This document shows, in pieces, positions 62,701 through 64,000 of a stretch of 64,000 nt of DNA (the first letter of the stretch is position 1; each line of letters begins with the position of its first letter). A model generated the notes under the pieces. The model was not told the DNA's origin and made no database searches. It worked only from the letters and a program-made list of their open reading frames with translations. Position numbers and translations under genes: made by a program. Source of the stretch: Dyella jiangningensis (GTDB lineage: Bacteria > Pseudomonadota > Gammaproteobacteria > Xanthomonadales > Rhodanobacteraceae); the NCBI GenBank assembly GCA_000632805.1, contig CP007444.1:434001-498000 (forward strand). Reading direction: 5' to 3'.

Positions 62701-64000
62701 GACAGCCAGCCCGAGCCGCAGGTCGCCCACGTGCTGTTCGAGCCGCACGCGGACGAGCTGGATGGCGCCGCTACTGGCGTCGAAGGCACGCACGAAGAGG
62801 CGCTGGGTGCCTCGCTCGATGCCGCGCTGTCGGGCACCGCCGGCCTTGGCGCCGAATGGGATGCCAGCCTGGTCGCTCCGAGCGAGCCGGCAAACGCCCA
62901 TTACGCAAACGAGCTACTCGCCGCGCTGGGCGAATTCAACCTGGACGCGCATCTTCCGTCGACGGAACCGGTTGCCGCCACGCAGGACGACGCGACCGTC
63001 GGCTTGTCCCTGCAGGGCAACGTTGCGGACGAAGACGAGTTCGCCGATGTTTACGCCGAGCTGCTCGGCGAAGCCGAATCGATTGAGATCGTGCCGGCCA
63101 GCGAAGCGGTGGAGTTGTCGGACGACGGCCTCGTCGCCGAGGAAATCGATCTCGACGAGGCCATGGCCTTTGGTCTGGTCGAAGAGCCTGCTGACGCTGC
63201 GAAGGATGAAGTCGCCGACGTCACGTTCAATGCTCCGGTCGAAGAGGTCCAGGCGATCTCCGAAGTGCCCGAGATCGTCGAGGACTTCGCATGGGGCAAC
63301 GCTGCTGTCGAAGCGACGCAGGAGAATGCCGAGGCGATCGCACCGACCATCGACGTCACCGAGGCGTCAATCCCTGAGTCGGTCGCCGAGTCGGTGGTCG
63401 AGTCGACTGTTGAGCCGACCATCGAACCGCTGATCGAAGAGCCGATGGCCGCTGCGCCTGCAGAGGCTGCCGCGCCGTCGACCGAGGTCGAGGCCGAAGA
63501 AGGCGAGGGTATGGTGTCGCCCAGTCAGATCGATCCCGATCTGCTGGAAATCTTCATCGAAGAAGCCCGCGAAATCCTCGACCATTCCGATAGCGTGCTG
63601 GCGCAATGGCGCGTGGAGCCGACCGAGTCGGCCCATCTGGCCGAGATCCAGCGCGACCTGCATACGCTCAAGGGCGGTGCGCGCATCGCCGGCATGGTGC
63701 CGGTGGGCGACCTTACGCACGCCATCGAAACGGCGCTGGAAAAGCCGCTCAATCCGGAATCGGCGCAGTTCGGCGAACTGATCGCCGCGCTGGAGGCCGG
63801 CTTCGATCTGCTGCACGGGCTGGTCCAGCGCGTGTCGCAGGGCAAGTCGATCGCCTATCCGCAGGCCATGATCGACCGCTTCCTCAGCATGGGCGAAGGC
63901 TCCGTCGAAGCACCGGCTGCGCACGCGTCGGCGACGGTGGTGCCGTTCCCCGAGCGCGCCAAGCTGCCGGAGCTGCTCCCCGAGGAGCGCGAGGAAGCCA
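59710..64000 (+). CDS. pilL: Hybrid chemotaxis-like kinase PilL/ChpA, 5' part only
   Basis: Start at 59710; the frame is open to the window end (about 1430 residues), so the kinase and receiver domains lie outside. The visible part is a string of histidine-phosphotransfer modules. His51 (LHQVQGTLRMVEL) may be the first, His732 in SFHTLKGSGRLVGA, His919 in VHTLHGAIAMVDI and His1318 in LHTLKGGARIAGM are clearer. The linker between the third and fourth (about 1000-1270) is Glu/Val/Ala-rich and low in complexity. Homologues such as Pseudomonas ChpA carry several Hpt domains before a CheA core. It relays PilJ signals to PilG and PilH. Confidence 0.93.
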   Translation, partial: MRLQDNIDFTTLQWVKPELDETLALAREALESYVDNPGNRAAMRSCADNLHQVQGTLRMVELYGAAMVTEEMETLAISLLEDHVADREEAYAALMRGLMQLPDYLERLSGGHRDVPVVLLPLLNDLRSSRGQQALHESALFTPNLEVILPPQAPHAPQTISVERQRSEITNLRLRFQQQMLGWFRGQGNDQQLGGMIQTLDAITARCQSVPGRRLWWIAAGVLEGVQQGALKSQAAEVRQLIGKVDRSVRQLVEHGEASLRGGDADELARKLLYVVGQVRQGSPRMEQLRQTYALDALLPEASEVEHARGSMAGHNRALLDSVAKALKDDLLRVKEALDLFLRQTDADPAQLASQTEVLERVGDTLGMLALGVPRRVVNEQRRVLDEIANRVRAPDEELLLDVAGALLYVEASLDDHIESLGAEDEHAPESATAMLPRSEARHILATLMHEATANTGKVKDAIVAYVESGWQPQQLADVGALMDEVAGAMRMLSAPRPAELAEGIGRFVGNELLADRRVPSSAQMDHLADALAALEYYLEAAREHRGGLEHILDVAEHSLSTLGYWPPPAARVVEHDELDEAPEHIAKAADAALAAALANQPELTESVSLAHGEDLSGLIVGHSETPEPAPHEITGLRLTDSEHMSPQEVLGVGEDDWIEIEEEIVEEVPVAGAAAVEAGFHTSTAGIDDDIRDIFLEEMQEEIDNLHAARQAWLVDPTRLDELTSIRRSFHTLKGSGRLVGAALLGEFAWKVENMLNRVLDQSIAPHEGVQSVVSAAIDALPQLRSALTGEAVVTAPVAAIMDTAERIAAGQEDARIADLAPTATETVRRIVRRRVPRIRASAADIPSDSLAGIEPADEPVVVAADDVIEAPVMPPIDPVLLEILRSEVAQYLATIRTNINRGDGELRVDDGLLRAVHTLHGAIAMVDIPLLTQLLSPLESLLKRLRAAGLPLSTEGVYLLSQSADAVDHVMNQFDAPSPQLPDLDGLIQRLTELRDSQPEPQVAHVLFEPHADELDGAATGVEGTHEEALGASLDAALSGTAGLGAEWDASLVAPSEPANAHYANELLAALGEFNLDAHLPSTEPVAATQDDATVGLSLQGNVADEDEFADVYAELLGEAESIEIVPASEAVELSDDGLVAEEIDLDEAMAFGLVEEPADAAKDEVADVTFNAPVEEVQAISEVPEIVEDFAWGNAAVEATQENAEAIAPTIDVTEASIPESVAESVVESTVEPTIEPLIEEPMAAAPAEAAAPSTEVEAEEGEGMVSPSQIDPDLLEIFIEEAREILDHSDSVLAQWRVEPTESAHLAEIQRDLHTLKGGARIAGMVPVGDLTHAIETALEKPLNPESAQFGELIAALEAGFDLLHGLVQRVSQGKSIAYPQAMIDRFLSMGEGSVEAPAAHASATVVPFPERAKLPELLPEEREEA

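Overview
This 64 kb window is high-GC and densely coding. It looks like the chromosome of a gammaproteobacterium of the Xanthomonadales, most likely Rhodanobacteraceae (Dyella, Luteibacter or Rhodanobacter type). The signs are a fused aspartokinase/diaminopimelate decarboxylase, a murL-murD2 pair (the Xanthomonas route to D-glutamate in peptidoglycan), a pilGHIJL chemotaxis-like cluster without pilK next to gshB-tonB-algH-ruvX-pyrB, and many palindromic repeats of types common in this order. The genus call is inference; no rRNA or tRNA gene was seen.

Layout. 0-8 kb: 5' part of an EF-G paralogue whose start is duplicated in inverted orientation, then two related TonB-like anchored proteins sharing an unrecognised C-terminal domain, a large secreted Tyr/Trp/Gly-rich protein and a lipoprotein. 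8-17 kb (minus strand): PlpD-like patatin autotransporter, an isoquinoline-oxidoreductase-like pair that lacks key cofactor and catalytic residues, an amino-acid permease and a sedolisin protease. 17-26.7 kb: class I fumarase, lysAC fusion, a DUF559 nuclease gene framed by 39-bp inverted repeats, murL-murD2, a ThuA protein, a GNAT acetyltransferase and a small membrane protein. 26.8-36 kb (minus): M13 peptidase, valS with an in-frame repeat insertion, DUF3147, hemE, a WGR protein, a REP array, aroB-aroK. 36-40 kb: NAD-dependent epimerase, YbjQ, kinase, pdxH, YjbQ and a BtuF-like protein.

40.2-41.3 kb is a gene-free nest of repeats. 41.3-45 kb carries a second M13 peptidase, yggT and proC. 45-47.4 kb is pilT-pilU. 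47.5-52 kb holds a BON protein, a CRP/Clp-type site, a V4R-domain protein, a stand-alone MHYT protein and a large lipoprotein. 52-56 kb is the gshB-tonB-algH-ruvX-pyrB block, and 56-64 kb is pilG-pilH-pilI-pilJ-pilL (cut by the window end). pilTU and pilGHIJL together make the retraction motors and the Chp sensory system of type IV pili.

The most interesting signals are: (1) a DUF559 nuclease gene bounded by the same palindromic repeat that is scattered through the window, including inside valS and probably at the start of algH; (2) a molybdo-hydroxylase pair with all four plant-type [2Fe-2S] cysteines and the expected catalytic Glu motif missing; (3) tandem TonB-like paralogues with an undescribed shared domain; (4) the inverted duplication of the EF-G start.
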